DNA of 64,000 nt from Sulfuritalea sp034376265. GTDB taxonomy: Bacteria; Pseudomonadota; Gammaproteobacteria; Burkholderiales; Rhodocyclaceae. The DNA lies in NCBI GenBank assembly GCA_034376265.1, contig JAXMJU010000179.1:8050-72049 (forward strand), given 5' to 3'. This document shows positions 52,722 through 62,290 of the stretch, one piece after another. The notes under the pieces are model-generated. The model saw only the letters and a list, made by a program, of their open reading frames with translations. It did no database searches and was not told the origin of the DNA. Position numbers and translations under genes: made by a program. The first letter of the stretch is position 1; every line of letters begins with the position of its first letter.

Positions 52722-53576
52722 TCAGTCTCCTTCGAACACGGGTTTCTGCTTGGCGACGAAGGCATGGTAGGCGCGATGGAAATCGTTGGTCGCCATGCAG
52801 ATGGCCTGGGCCTGGGCCTCGGCCTCGATCGCCTCGTCCACCCCCATGTTCCATTCCTGCTGCAGCATTTTCTTGGTCATGGCATGGGCGAAGGTCGGGC
52901 CGCTGGCCAGGTCCTGCGCCAGCTTCAGCGCCTCGGCCAGCAACGCATCGGGTTCGCACAGGCGATTGAAGAAGCCCCAGCGCTCGCCCTCCTCGCCGCC
53001 CATGGCGCGGCCGGTGGTCAGCAGTTCGGTGGCGCGGCCCTGGCCGATCATGCGCGGCAGCATGGCGCAAGCGCCCATGTCGCAGCCGGCGAGGCCGACG
53101 CGCGAAAACAGGAAGGCGGTCTTCGCCCGCGCAGTGCCCAGGCGCAGGTCGGAACCCAGCGCCAGCAGCGCGCCGGCGCCGGCGCAGATGCCGTCGATGG
53201 CCGCGATCACCGGTTGCGGGCAGGCGCGCATGGCCTTGATCACGTCGCCGGTCATGCGCGTGAAGGCCAACAGGCCGGGCATGTCGAGCTGGGTCAGCGG
53301 GCCGATGATGTCATGCACGTCGCCGCCGGAACAGAAGTTGCCGCCCTCGCCGCTCAGCACCACGGCCTTGACGTCGTCGGCGTACACCAGCGTGCGGAAC
53401 AGGTCGCGCAGTTCGGCGTAGGAATCGAAGGTCAGCGGGTTCTTGCGCTCGGGACGGTTAAGGCTGACCACGGCCACCGTGCCCTCGACGCGATAGCTGA
53501 AATGGCTTGCCTGGTAGGCCTGCAGGTGTTGGCGATTGCCGGGCAGCTCATGCGGCTTGCCGGGAAGATGTTTCAT
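52722..53576 (-). CDS. enoyl-CoA hydratase of the aromatic operon
   Basis: A 284-residue crotonase-fold protein with GGNFCSGGDVHDIIG and DGICAGAGALLALGSDLRLGT forming the oxyanion hole. VGLAGCDMGACAMLPRMIGQGRA occupies the region of the second catalytic acid, where Asp replaces the usual Glu. GAGGAG six bases before ATG 53576 decides the start. It likely hydrates a cyclic or ring-opened enoyl-CoA in this pathway (inference). Confidence 0.9.
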   Translation of the reverse strand: MKHLPGKPHELPGNRQHLQAYQASHFSYRVEGTVAVVSLNRPERKNPLTFDSYAELRDLFRTLVYADDVKAVVLSGEGGNFCSGGDVHDIIGPLTQLDMPGLLAFTRMTGDVIKAMRACPQPVIAAIDGICAGAGALLALGSDLRLGTARAKTAFLFSRVGLAGCDMGACAMLPRMIGQGRATELLTTGRAMGGEEGERWGFFNRLCEPDALLAEALKLAQDLASGPTFAHAMTKKMLQQEWNMGVDEAIEAEAQAQAICMATNDFHRAYHAFVAKQKPVFEGD

Positions 53577-53586
53577 CTGATGCTCC

Positions 53587-54381
53587 TCACATGACTTCGC
53601 CGCCGGCCACGGCGATCGATTGTCCATTGATGCTGGCCGCCCCGTCGCCGCATAGCCAGAGCACGGTGTCGGCGACTTCCTGCGGCGTGACCAGGCGCTG
53701 CATCGGGTTCCCTTTGGCCAGTTCCGCGCGCGCTTGCGCCGCGTCGCGTCCGGTCTTGGCGACGATGTTGGCCACTGCCGTGCGCACGATGTCGGTTTCC
53801 GTGTAACCGGGGCATACCGCGTTGACCGTGATCCCCTTGCTCGCATACTCCAGCGCCAGCGCACGGGTCAGGCCGACGACGCCGTGCTTGGCCGCGCAAT
53901 AGGCCGCGACATAGGCATAGCCGACCAGGCCGGCGGTGCTGGCGATATTGATCACACGCCCCCAATGCGCAGCCAGCATGTCGGGCAATGCGGCTTGCGT
54001 GCAGTGGAAGCTGCCGCCCAGGTTCACCGCCAGCATGCGTTCGAAGAGTTCCGCCGTGGTCTTCTGGAACGGCGCGCTCTCGGCCTGGCCGGCGTTATTC
54101 ACCAGGATGTCGATCGGGCCGAAGCCGGCCCGGGCTTCCGCCATTGCGCCATCCACCGAAGCGCGATCGGCCACATCCATGACCGCCGTCCGGCAACGCC
54201 CGGAATCCGCGTGCAGCCGCGCCGCACTATCCAGCACGCCGCGGTCGCGACCGGTCACGGTGACGCGATGACCCGCCGCGATCAGCGCGGCGGCGACAGC
54301 GGCGCCAATACCGCGCCCGCCGCCCGTCACCAGGGCGTGATGCACCGCGGGATTGCCGGCCGAAGTTCGGTCAACTGTCAC
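53587..54381 (-). CDS. short-chain dehydrogenase/reductase
   Basis: A 264-residue NAD(P)-dependent SDR with TGGGRGIG cofactor loop, NNAGQ, catalytic Ser in INIASTAG and YCAAK (Tyr, Lys). Probably the 3-hydroxyacyl-CoA dehydrogenase step of the operon. It overlaps the end of the fused monooxygenase gene by ATGA. Confidence 0.92.
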   Translation of the reverse strand: MTVDRTSAGNPAVHHALVTGGGRGIGAAVAAALIAAGHRVTVTGRDRGVLDSAARLHADSGRCRTAVMDVADRASVDGAMAEARAGFGPIDILVNNAGQAESAPFQKTTAELFERMLAVNLGGSFHCTQAALPDMLAAHWGRVINIASTAGLVGYAYVAAYCAAKHGVVGLTRALALEYASKGITVNAVCPGYTETDIVRTAVANIVAKTGRDAAQARAELAKGNPMQRLVTPQEVADTVLWLCGDGAASINGQSIAVAGGEVM

Positions 54382-56681
54382 GCGACCAGCGCGAGCTGGG
54401 CCGCGCGCTCCAGATTGCGTTCGAGCTGGACCTTGCCGCCCTGGTACTGCTTCGGCCAGGCAATGTCCTTGACGCCTTGCTCGGCGGCGGCATGCAGGGT
54501 CCAGGCCGGATCGGCCAGATGCGGCCGCGCCAGGGCGCAGAGGTCGGCGCGGCCGGCGGCGATGATGGTATTGACGTGATCGGCTTCGAAGATGTTGCCG
54601 ACGGCAATGGTCGGCACCTGCAACTCGTTGCGGATCTGGTCGGAAAACGGTACCTGGAACATGCGGCCGTACACCGGCGCCTCCTCCTTGCTGACCTGCC
54701 CCGACGAGACGTGGATGATGTCGGCGCCCGCGGCCTTGAACAGGCTGGCGACCGCAACCGAGTCGTCCGGGGTGGTGCCGCCGGCCACCCAGTCATGGGC
54801 CGAGATGCGCACCGACATCGGCTTCTCGGCCGGCCACACCTCGCGCATGGCGCGGAACACTTCCAGCGGATAGCGGCAGCGATTCTCCAGGCTGCCGCCG
54901 TATTCGTCCGATCGCTGGTTGGTCAGCGGCGAAATGAAGGACGACATCAGGTAGCCGTGGGCGGCATGGAATTCGACCATGTCAAAGTTGGCGCTGACGG
55001 CACGGCGCGTGGCGGCGACGAACTCGGCCTTGATGCGATCCATGTCGGCGCGGTCCATTGCCCGCGGCGTCTGCGAGATGCCGGGCAGGTAAGGCAGCGG
55101 CGACGGCGCCAGCAGCGGCCAGTTGCCGGATTGCAGCGGCTGGTCGATGGCGTCCCAGGCCAGACGGGTGGAACCCTTGCGCCCGGCGTGGCCGATTTGC
55201 AGCGAAACCTTGGTCTCGCCGTTGGCGTGGATGAAGTCGACGATGCGCTGCCAAGCCTGCTCCTGGGCATCGTTCCAGATGCCGGTGCAGCCCGGCGTAA
55301 TGCGCGCATCGGCGGCAACGCAGGTCATTTCGGTCACCAGCAGCGCCGCGCCGCCCATGCCGCGGCTACCGTAATGGACCAGATGGAAGTCGATCGGCAT
55401 ACCGTCCTCGGCGGAATACATGCACATCGGCGAAACCACGACGCGGTTGGCCAGGGTCAGGCCGCGCAGGCTGAAGGGCGTGAACATCGGCGGCACGGGT
55501 GCCGCCCCGGGTGAGATCGGCAGGCCGCAGCGGGCGGCAAACCAGCGGTCGAATTCGTCGGTGTAGGCCGAATCGCGCAGCTTCTGGTTGGCATGGCCGA
55601 CGCGCTGGCTGCCGGTCAGAACGGCGAAGGCAAACTGTTCCGGCTCCATGCCGACATAGCGGTCGACCTCCTCGAACCAGGTCATGCGATTGCGCGCCGC
55701 GCTCTGCAGCTTGAGCGCCTCGATTTCACGCTCCGCCTGATAGCGCGCGAGACGCGTCGGCACTTCGCCCTCGGTGCTGCTCAGCACCTTGACCAGGGAA
55801 CGCGCGTCCTCCATCGCCAACTTGGTGCCCGAGCCGATGGTGAAATGCGCCGTGTGCGCGGCATCGCCGAGCAGCACGATGTTGTCCTTGAACCAGCGCT
55901 CGCAGAGCACGCGGTTGAACTTCAGCCACACCGCCGAGCCGCGCAGATGGCGCGCGTTCGAAATCAGGCGGGCGCCGTTCAGCATGTCGGCGAACAATTC
56001 TTCGCAGAAGGCGATCGACTGATCCGGCTCCATCTGGTCGATGCCGGCCTTGAGCCAGGTTTCTTCCGGGGTTTCGACGATGAAGGTGGCCCATTCCTCG
56101 TTGAACTGGTAGGCGTGCAGGTTGAACCAGCCCCAGGGGGTTTCCTTGAAGCCGAAGGTGAAGGCGTCGAGTTTCTTCTTGGTGCCGAGCCAGATGAAAC
56201 GGTTCTTGCGCACGTCGATGCGCGGATTGAAGTGGCTGGCGTACTTGGCGCGCGTGGTCGAATTGACGCCGTCGGCACCGATCACCAGGTCGTATTCCCG
56301 CGAATAGTCGTCCGGATCCCGGAACTCCGTCTCGAACTTGAGCGTGACGCCGAGTTCGCGCGCACGGGCCTGGAATATCTGCAGCAGCTTGAGGCGCCCG
56401 ATGCCGCAGAAACCGTGGCCGCCGGATACCATGCGCCGCCCCTTGAAGAACACGTCGACGTCGTCCCAGTGGTGGAAGTTGCGCTCGATTTCCGCGACCA
56501 CCTGGGGATCGTCCTGGCGAAACCCGTCCATGGTCTTGTCGGAGAACACGATGCCCCAGCCGAAGGTGCTATCCGCTTGATTGCGTTCGATAACGCTAAT
56601 GTCGCTGGCCGGATTGGCCTGCTTCATAAGGATCGAGAAATACAATCCGGCGGGGCCACCGCCCAGACAAACGATGCGCAT
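54378..56681 (-). CDS. fused FAD monooxygenase/old-yellow-enzyme (2-aminobenzoyl-CoA or salicylyl-CoA type)
   Basis: A 767-residue two-domain flavoprotein. Residues 1 to about 380 are an aromatic hydroxylase: GGGPAG at 7-12, IGADGVNSTTR and LLGDAAHTAHFTIGSGTKLAMEDA. From about 395 an OYE domain follows: VVVSPMCMYSAEDG, QIGHAGRKGS, EFHAAHGYLMSSFISP with the catalytic His pair, and GRADLCALARPHLADP. Such fusions hydroxylate and then reduce 2-aminobenzoyl-CoA in Azoarcus evansii; related proteins act on salicylyl-CoA. The RidA, SDR, hydratase and dehydrogenase genes downstream favour the aminobenzoate route. AAGGAG precedes ATG 56681. Confidence 0.92.
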   Translation of the reverse strand: MRIVCLGGGPAGLYFSILMKQANPASDISVIERNQADSTFGWGIVFSDKTMDGFRQDDPQVVAEIERNFHHWDDVDVFFKGRRMVSGGHGFCGIGRLKLLQIFQARARELGVTLKFETEFRDPDDYSREYDLVIGADGVNSTTRAKYASHFNPRIDVRKNRFIWLGTKKKLDAFTFGFKETPWGWFNLHAYQFNEEWATFIVETPEETWLKAGIDQMEPDQSIAFCEELFADMLNGARLISNARHLRGSAVWLKFNRVLCERWFKDNIVLLGDAAHTAHFTIGSGTKLAMEDARSLVKVLSSTEGEVPTRLARYQAEREIEALKLQSAARNRMTWFEEVDRYVGMEPEQFAFAVLTGSQRVGHANQKLRDSAYTDEFDRWFAARCGLPISPGAAPVPPMFTPFSLRGLTLANRVVVSPMCMYSAEDGMPIDFHLVHYGSRGMGGAALLVTEMTCVAADARITPGCTGIWNDAQEQAWQRIVDFIHANGETKVSLQIGHAGRKGSTRLAWDAIDQPLQSGNWPLLAPSPLPYLPGISQTPRAMDRADMDRIKAEFVAATRRAVSANFDMVEFHAAHGYLMSSFISPLTNQRSDEYGGSLENRCRYPLEVFRAMREVWPAEKPMSVRISAHDWVAGGTTPDDSVAVASLFKAAGADIIHVSSGQVSKEEAPVYGRMFQVPFSDQIRNELQVPTIAVGNIFEADHVNTIIAAGRADLCALARPHLADPAWTLHAAAEQGVKDIAWPKQYQGGKVQLERNLERAAQLALVA
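54984..55007 (+). repeat. dispersed motif copy H
   Basis: AGTTGGCGCTG-ACG-GC-ACGG-CG within the conserved OYE-domain coding sequence (antisense to RRAVSANFD). Confidence 0.7.
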
Positions 56682-56721
56682 TCCAATCTCCTTGAGTCGC
56701 GATGTTACCTACGATTTCGAT

Positions 56722-56751
56722 ATTTTAAGTCTAAACTATTTTTCAGGTCAA
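56722..56751 (-). promoter_or_regulatory. sigma70-type promoter for aromatic-CoA operon
   Basis: On the minus strand TTGACC, 18 bases, TAAAAT, about 40 bases before the start of the fused monooxygenase gene. Confidence 0.55.
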
Positions 56752-56757
56752 GCCTGA
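56743..56757. promoter_or_regulatory. palindrome over the -35 box
   Basis: TCAGG-TCAAG-CCTGA, perfect five-base arms, overlapping the predicted -35 hexamer; a repressor bound here would block the aromatic operon. Only suggestive at this arm length. Confidence 0.4.
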
Positions 56758-56883
56758 CCCGAATCCTAGCCCCAAACCGGCCCGGACCGAGGCGCCGGAG
56801 CCGCCCCGGTCGAAGGCATATTTTGATCGAATACAATAGCGCCTCCGCGTTGGCCGCGATGCCCACACATTCCCTGAACTGCC

Positions 56884-57951
56884 ATGAAAACCCTCTTCAT
56901 CACCGGCGGCGCCGGCTTCATCGGCTCGGCCCTGATACGCCAGCTGATCGCCGAGAGCGACTGGCGCATCGTCAACATCGACAAGCTGACCTATGCCGGC
57001 AATCTCGAATCCCTGGCCGAGCTCGCCGATCCTGAGCGTCACATTTTCAGCCGCACCGATATTCGCGACCGCGCCGCGCTGGACACGCTGTTCATCGACC
57101 ATCAGCCGGCCGGCGTGATCCATCTGGCCGCCGAATCGCATGTCGACCGCTCGATCCACGGCCCCGGCGACTTCATCGAAACCAATATCAGCGGCACCTA
57201 CACCCTGCTCGAAGCCGCGCGCGCCTACTGGTCGCTGCTCGACGCGGAGGCCAAGGCCGGTTTCCGCTTCCATCACGTCTCGACCGACGAGGTCTTCGGC
57301 TCGTTGGGCGCGACCGGCCTCTTCGTCGAGACCAGTCCCTACCAGCCGAATTCGCCCTACTCGGCGTCGAAAGCCGCCTCCGACCACCTGGTGCGCGCCT
57401 GGCATCACACCTACGGCCTGCCGACGGTGATCACCAACTGCTCGAACAACTACGGACCCTGCCAGTTTCCCGAAAAGCTGATCCCACTGATGATCCACAA
57501 CGCGGTCTTGGACAAGCCGCTGCCGATCTACGGCAAGGGCGACAACGTGCGCGACTGGCTCTACGTCGATGACCACGCCCGCGCCCTGCGCCGGGTGTTC
57601 GAACGCGGCATCCCGGGCGAGACCTACAACATCGGCGGCCACAACGAGAAGACCAACCTGGACGTGGTCGACACCCTGTGCGCCCTGCTCGACGAATTGA
57701 AGCCCCGCGCCGACGGCCGCCGCTACCAGAAGCAGAAGATTTCGGTGGCCGACCGTCCCGGCCACGACAAGCGCTATGCCATCGACGCCGGCAAGATCCA
57801 GCGCGAACTGGGTTGGACGCCGATCGAGACCTTCGAGACCGGCATGAGGAAGACCGTGCAGTGGTATCTGGACAATCCGGCCTGGGTCACCCATGTCGTC
57901 TCCGGCGAATACCGGCAGTGGATGGATCGCAACTACGGAGACCGCACATGA
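56884..57951 (+). CDS. rfbB: dTDP-glucose 4,6-dehydratase
   Basis: A 355-residue extended SDR making dTDP-4-keto-6-deoxyglucose, second step of dTDP-L-rhamnose synthesis. TGGAGFIGSALI binds NAD, and HVSTDEVFGSLG and YSASKAASDHLVRAW (YxxxK) are catalytic. NCSNNYGPCQFPEKLIPLMI and YNIGGHNEKTNLDVV are typical. First gene of the rfbBACD operon, divergent from the aromatic operon. Confidence 0.97.
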   Translation: MKTLFITGGAGFIGSALIRQLIAESDWRIVNIDKLTYAGNLESLAELADPERHIFSRTDIRDRAALDTLFIDHQPAGVIHLAAESHVDRSIHGPGDFIETNISGTYTLLEAARAYWSLLDAEAKAGFRFHHVSTDEVFGSLGATGLFVETSPYQPNSPYSASKAASDHLVRAWHHTYGLPTVITNCSNNYGPCQFPEKLIPLMIHNAVLDKPLPIYGKGDNVRDWLYVDDHARALRRVFERGIPGETYNIGGHNEKTNLDVVDTLCALLDELKPRADGRRYQKQKISVADRPGHDKRYAIDAGKIQRELGWTPIETFETGMRKTVQWYLDNPAWVTHVVSGEYRQWMDRNYGDRT

Positions 57952-58844
57952 GCAGCATCAAGAGCACGCGAGGCATCATCCTCGCCGGCGGCTCGGGCAC
58001 GCGGCTGCATCCGGTCACGCTGGCCGTGTCCAAGCAACTGCTGCCGATCTACGACAAGCCGATGATCTACTACCCGCTGACCACGCTGATGCTGGCCGGC
58101 ATCCGCGAAATCCTGCTGATCTCGACGCCGGCGGACACGCCGCGCTTCGAACAGTTGCTGGGCGACGGCTCACAATGGGGCATAAGTATCCAGTACGCGG
58201 TGCAGCCCAGCCCCGACGGCCTGGCGCAGGCCTTCATCATCGGCCGCGATTTCGTCGGCGATCATCCGTCGGCGCTGGTGCTGGGCGACAACCTGTTCTA
58301 CGGCCATGATTTCGCGATCCAGTTGCAGCAGGCGGCAAGAGTTGGCGCTGGCGCCACGGTGTTCGCCTACGCCGTGAGCGATCCGGAGCGCTACGGCGTG
58401 GTCGAGTTCGACGCGACGGGACGCGCCATCAGCATCGAGGAAAAACCCAGGGCGCCGAAGTCGCGCTATGCCGTGACCGGGCTGTACTTCTACGACAAGC
58501 AGGTCTGCGACATCGCCGCCCGGCTCAAGCCTTCGCCGCGCGGCGAACTGGAAATCACCGACCTCAACCGGATTTATCTCGAACGCGGCCAGCTCAAGGT
58601 CGAGATCATGGGCCGCGGCATGGCCTGGCTCGACACCGGTACCCACGAATCGCTGCTCGAAGCCGGCCAGTTCATCGAGGTCATCGAGAAGCGCCAGGGC
58701 CTCAAGGTGGCCTGCCCCGAGGAAGTCGCCTGGCGCCAGAAATGGATAGACGACGCGCAACTGGCCAGGCTCGCGGAACCGCTGGCCAAGAGCCAGTATG
58801 GTCAGTACCTGCAGAATCTGCTGACGCAGGAGGTGCGCGGATGA
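57948..58844 (+). CDS. rfbA: glucose-1-phosphate thymidylyltransferase
   Basis: A 298-residue nucleotidyltransferase joining dTTP and glucose-1-phosphate. RGIILAGGSGTRLHPVTLAVSKQLLPIYDKPMIYYPL is the nucleotide-binding signature, with VLGDNLFYG and ERYGVVEFD following. ATG overlaps the rfbB stop by ATGA. A copy of the dispersed motif lies in its coding sequence (ARVGAGA), without changing the usual protein length. Confidence 0.97.
   Translation: MSSIKSTRGIILAGGSGTRLHPVTLAVSKQLLPIYDKPMIYYPLTTLMLAGIREILLISTPADTPRFEQLLGDGSQWGISIQYAVQPSPDGLAQAFIIGRDFVGDHPSALVLGDNLFYGHDFAIQLQQAARVGAGATVFAYAVSDPERYGVVEFDATGRAISIEEKPRAPKSRYAVTGLYFYDKQVCDIAARLKPSPRGELEITDLNRIYLERGQLKVEIMGRGMAWLDTGTHESLLEAGQFIEVIEKRQGLKVACPEEVAWRQKWIDDAQLARLAEPLAKSQYGQYLQNLLTQEVRG
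58337..58361 (+). repeat. dispersed motif copy E
   Basis: AGTTGGCGCTG-GCG-CC-ACGG-TG, sense orientation inside rfbA, coding for part of ARVGAGATVF. Confidence 0.8.
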
Positions 58845-59383
58845 AGGCCATCCCCACCGCGATCCCCGATGTACTGCTGCTGGAACCCAAGGTATTCGGC
58901 GACGAACGCGGCTACTTCTACGAGAGCTGGAACAAGCGGACCTTCGCCGAGCTCGGCATAGCTGCGGATTTCGTCCAGGACAACCACTCCAAGTCGCAGC
59001 GGAATGTCCTGCGCGGCCTGCATTACCAGATCGAACACGCCCAGGGCAAGCTGATCCGCGTCACCGCAGGTTCCGTCTATGACGTGGCGGTCGATCTGCG
59101 CCGCTCCTCGCCGAGCTTCGGCCAGTGGGTGGCTTTCACGCTGTCCGCCGCGGACAAACGCATGGCCTGGATACCCCCGGGCTTCGCCCACGGCTTCTGC
59201 GTCACCTCGGAATCGGCCGAGTTCCTCTACAAGACCACCGACTACTGGAGTCCGGCGCACGACCGCACGCTGCTGTGGAACGACCCGCAACTCGCGATTC
59301 CCTGGCCGCTGACGGGAGAGCCGCTCCTGGCGGCCAAGGACGTGGCCGGTACGCCCTTGGCCCAGGCGGAAACCTTCGCATGA
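58841..59383 (+). CDS. rfbC: dTDP-4-dehydrorhamnose 3,5-epimerase
   Basis: A 180-residue cupin-type epimerase. FGDERGYFYESWN, VQDNHSKSQRNVLRGLHYQ (catalytic His) and YDVAVDLRRSSPSFGQW are conserved, and the catalytic Tyr is in FLYKTTDYWSP. Overlaps rfbA by ATGA. Confidence 0.96.
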   Translation: MKAIPTAIPDVLLLEPKVFGDERGYFYESWNKRTFAELGIAADFVQDNHSKSQRNVLRGLHYQIEHAQGKLIRVTAGSVYDVAVDLRRSSPSFGQWVAFTLSAADKRMAWIPPGFAHGFCVTSESAEFLYKTTDYWSPAHDRTLLWNDPQLAIPWPLTGEPLLAAKDVAGTPLAQAETFA

Positions 59384-60246
59384 GAATCCTGCTCACCGGC
59401 GCCGCCGGGCAATTGGGGCGCGAACTGAAGCGCTCGCTGGCCTGCTTGGGCGAAGTGATCGCCCGCGACCGTCAGCAACTCGACCTGGCCCAGGCCGACA
59501 CCTTGCGCGCGGCCGTGCGCACCGCAGCGCCTGCTGTGATCGTCAATGCCGCCGCCTATACCGCGGTGGACAAGGCCGAGACCGAGCCGGCTGTGGCCGA
59601 CGCGATCAATGCCCTGGCCCCCGCCATCCTCGCCGAGGAAGCGAAACGGCTCGGCGCCCTGCTGATCCATTATTCGACCGATTACGTCTTCGACGGCCGC
59701 AAGGCCGCTGCCTACACCGAAGACGACGCGCCAAACCCGCTGGCCGCCTATGGCCACAGCAAGCTCGCCGGCGAACTCGCGATTGAAGCGGCGGATTGCC
59801 GCCACCTGATTTTCCGCACCAGCTGGGTCTACGGCCTGCACGGCGTGAATTTCCTGAAAACCATGCTGCGCCTGGGCCAAGAGCGAGACGAACTGCGTGT
59901 GGTCGACGACCAGTTCGGCGCCCCGACCTGGACCCGCCATCTGGCCGATGCAACGGCCCTGATCCTCGCCCGCAGGGAAGTTCCCGACGGCCTTTATCAT
60001 CTCGCCGGAGCCGGCGAAACCAGCTGGCACGGCTATGCCGAAGCCATTTTCGCCGAGGCGCAACGCAACGGCCTGATGGACAAAGCGCCCGTGGTGCACC
60101 GTATCGCCAGCGCCAACTATCCACTGCCCGCGCCGCGGCCCGCCAATTCGCGGCTGGACTGCGCGAAATTCCGGCGCGACTTCGACCTGGCCCTGCCCGA
60201 CTGGCGCACCGGCCTCGCCGACTGCCTCGCCGATACGCGCTTCTAA
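59380..60246 (+). CDS. rfbD: dTDP-4-dehydrorhamnose reductase
   Basis: A 288-residue reductase completing dTDP-L-rhamnose. LLTGAAGQLGRELKRSL binds NAD(P)H, STDYVFDGRKAAAYTEDD and YGHSKLAGE (YxxxK) are catalytic, and PRPANSRLDCAKFRRDF is the C-terminal signature. Overlaps rfbC by ATGA; gene order is B-A-C-D. It carries motif copy G on the opposite strand near its end. Confidence 0.96.
   Translation: MRILLTGAAGQLGRELKRSLACLGEVIARDRQQLDLAQADTLRAAVRTAAPAVIVNAAAYTAVDKAETEPAVADAINALAPAILAEEAKRLGALLIHYSTDYVFDGRKAAAYTEDDAPNPLAAYGHSKLAGELAIEAADCRHLIFRTSWVYGLHGVNFLKTMLRLGQERDELRVVDDQFGAPTWTRHLADATALILARREVPDGLYHLAGAGETSWHGYAEAIFAEAQRNGLMDKAPVVHRIASANYPLPAPRPANSRLDCAKFRRDFDLALPDWRTGLADCLADTRF
60097..60120 (-). 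repeat. dispersed motif copy G
   Basis: On the minus strand AGTTGGCGCTG-GCG-AT-ACGG-TG, antisense within rfbD (HRIASANYP). Confidence 0.75.
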
Positions 60247-60270
60247 GAACTTTCATTCCTACAACGACTC

Positions 60271-62271
<2,001 letters not shown>

Positions 62272-62290
62272 TCGGCGCCCTGCACACATC

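Noticed and set aside
51532..53070. Longer acyl-CoA dehydrogenase frame
   Set aside because: The extra N-terminus overlaps the hydratase in another frame; AAGGAG before 52719 marks the true start.
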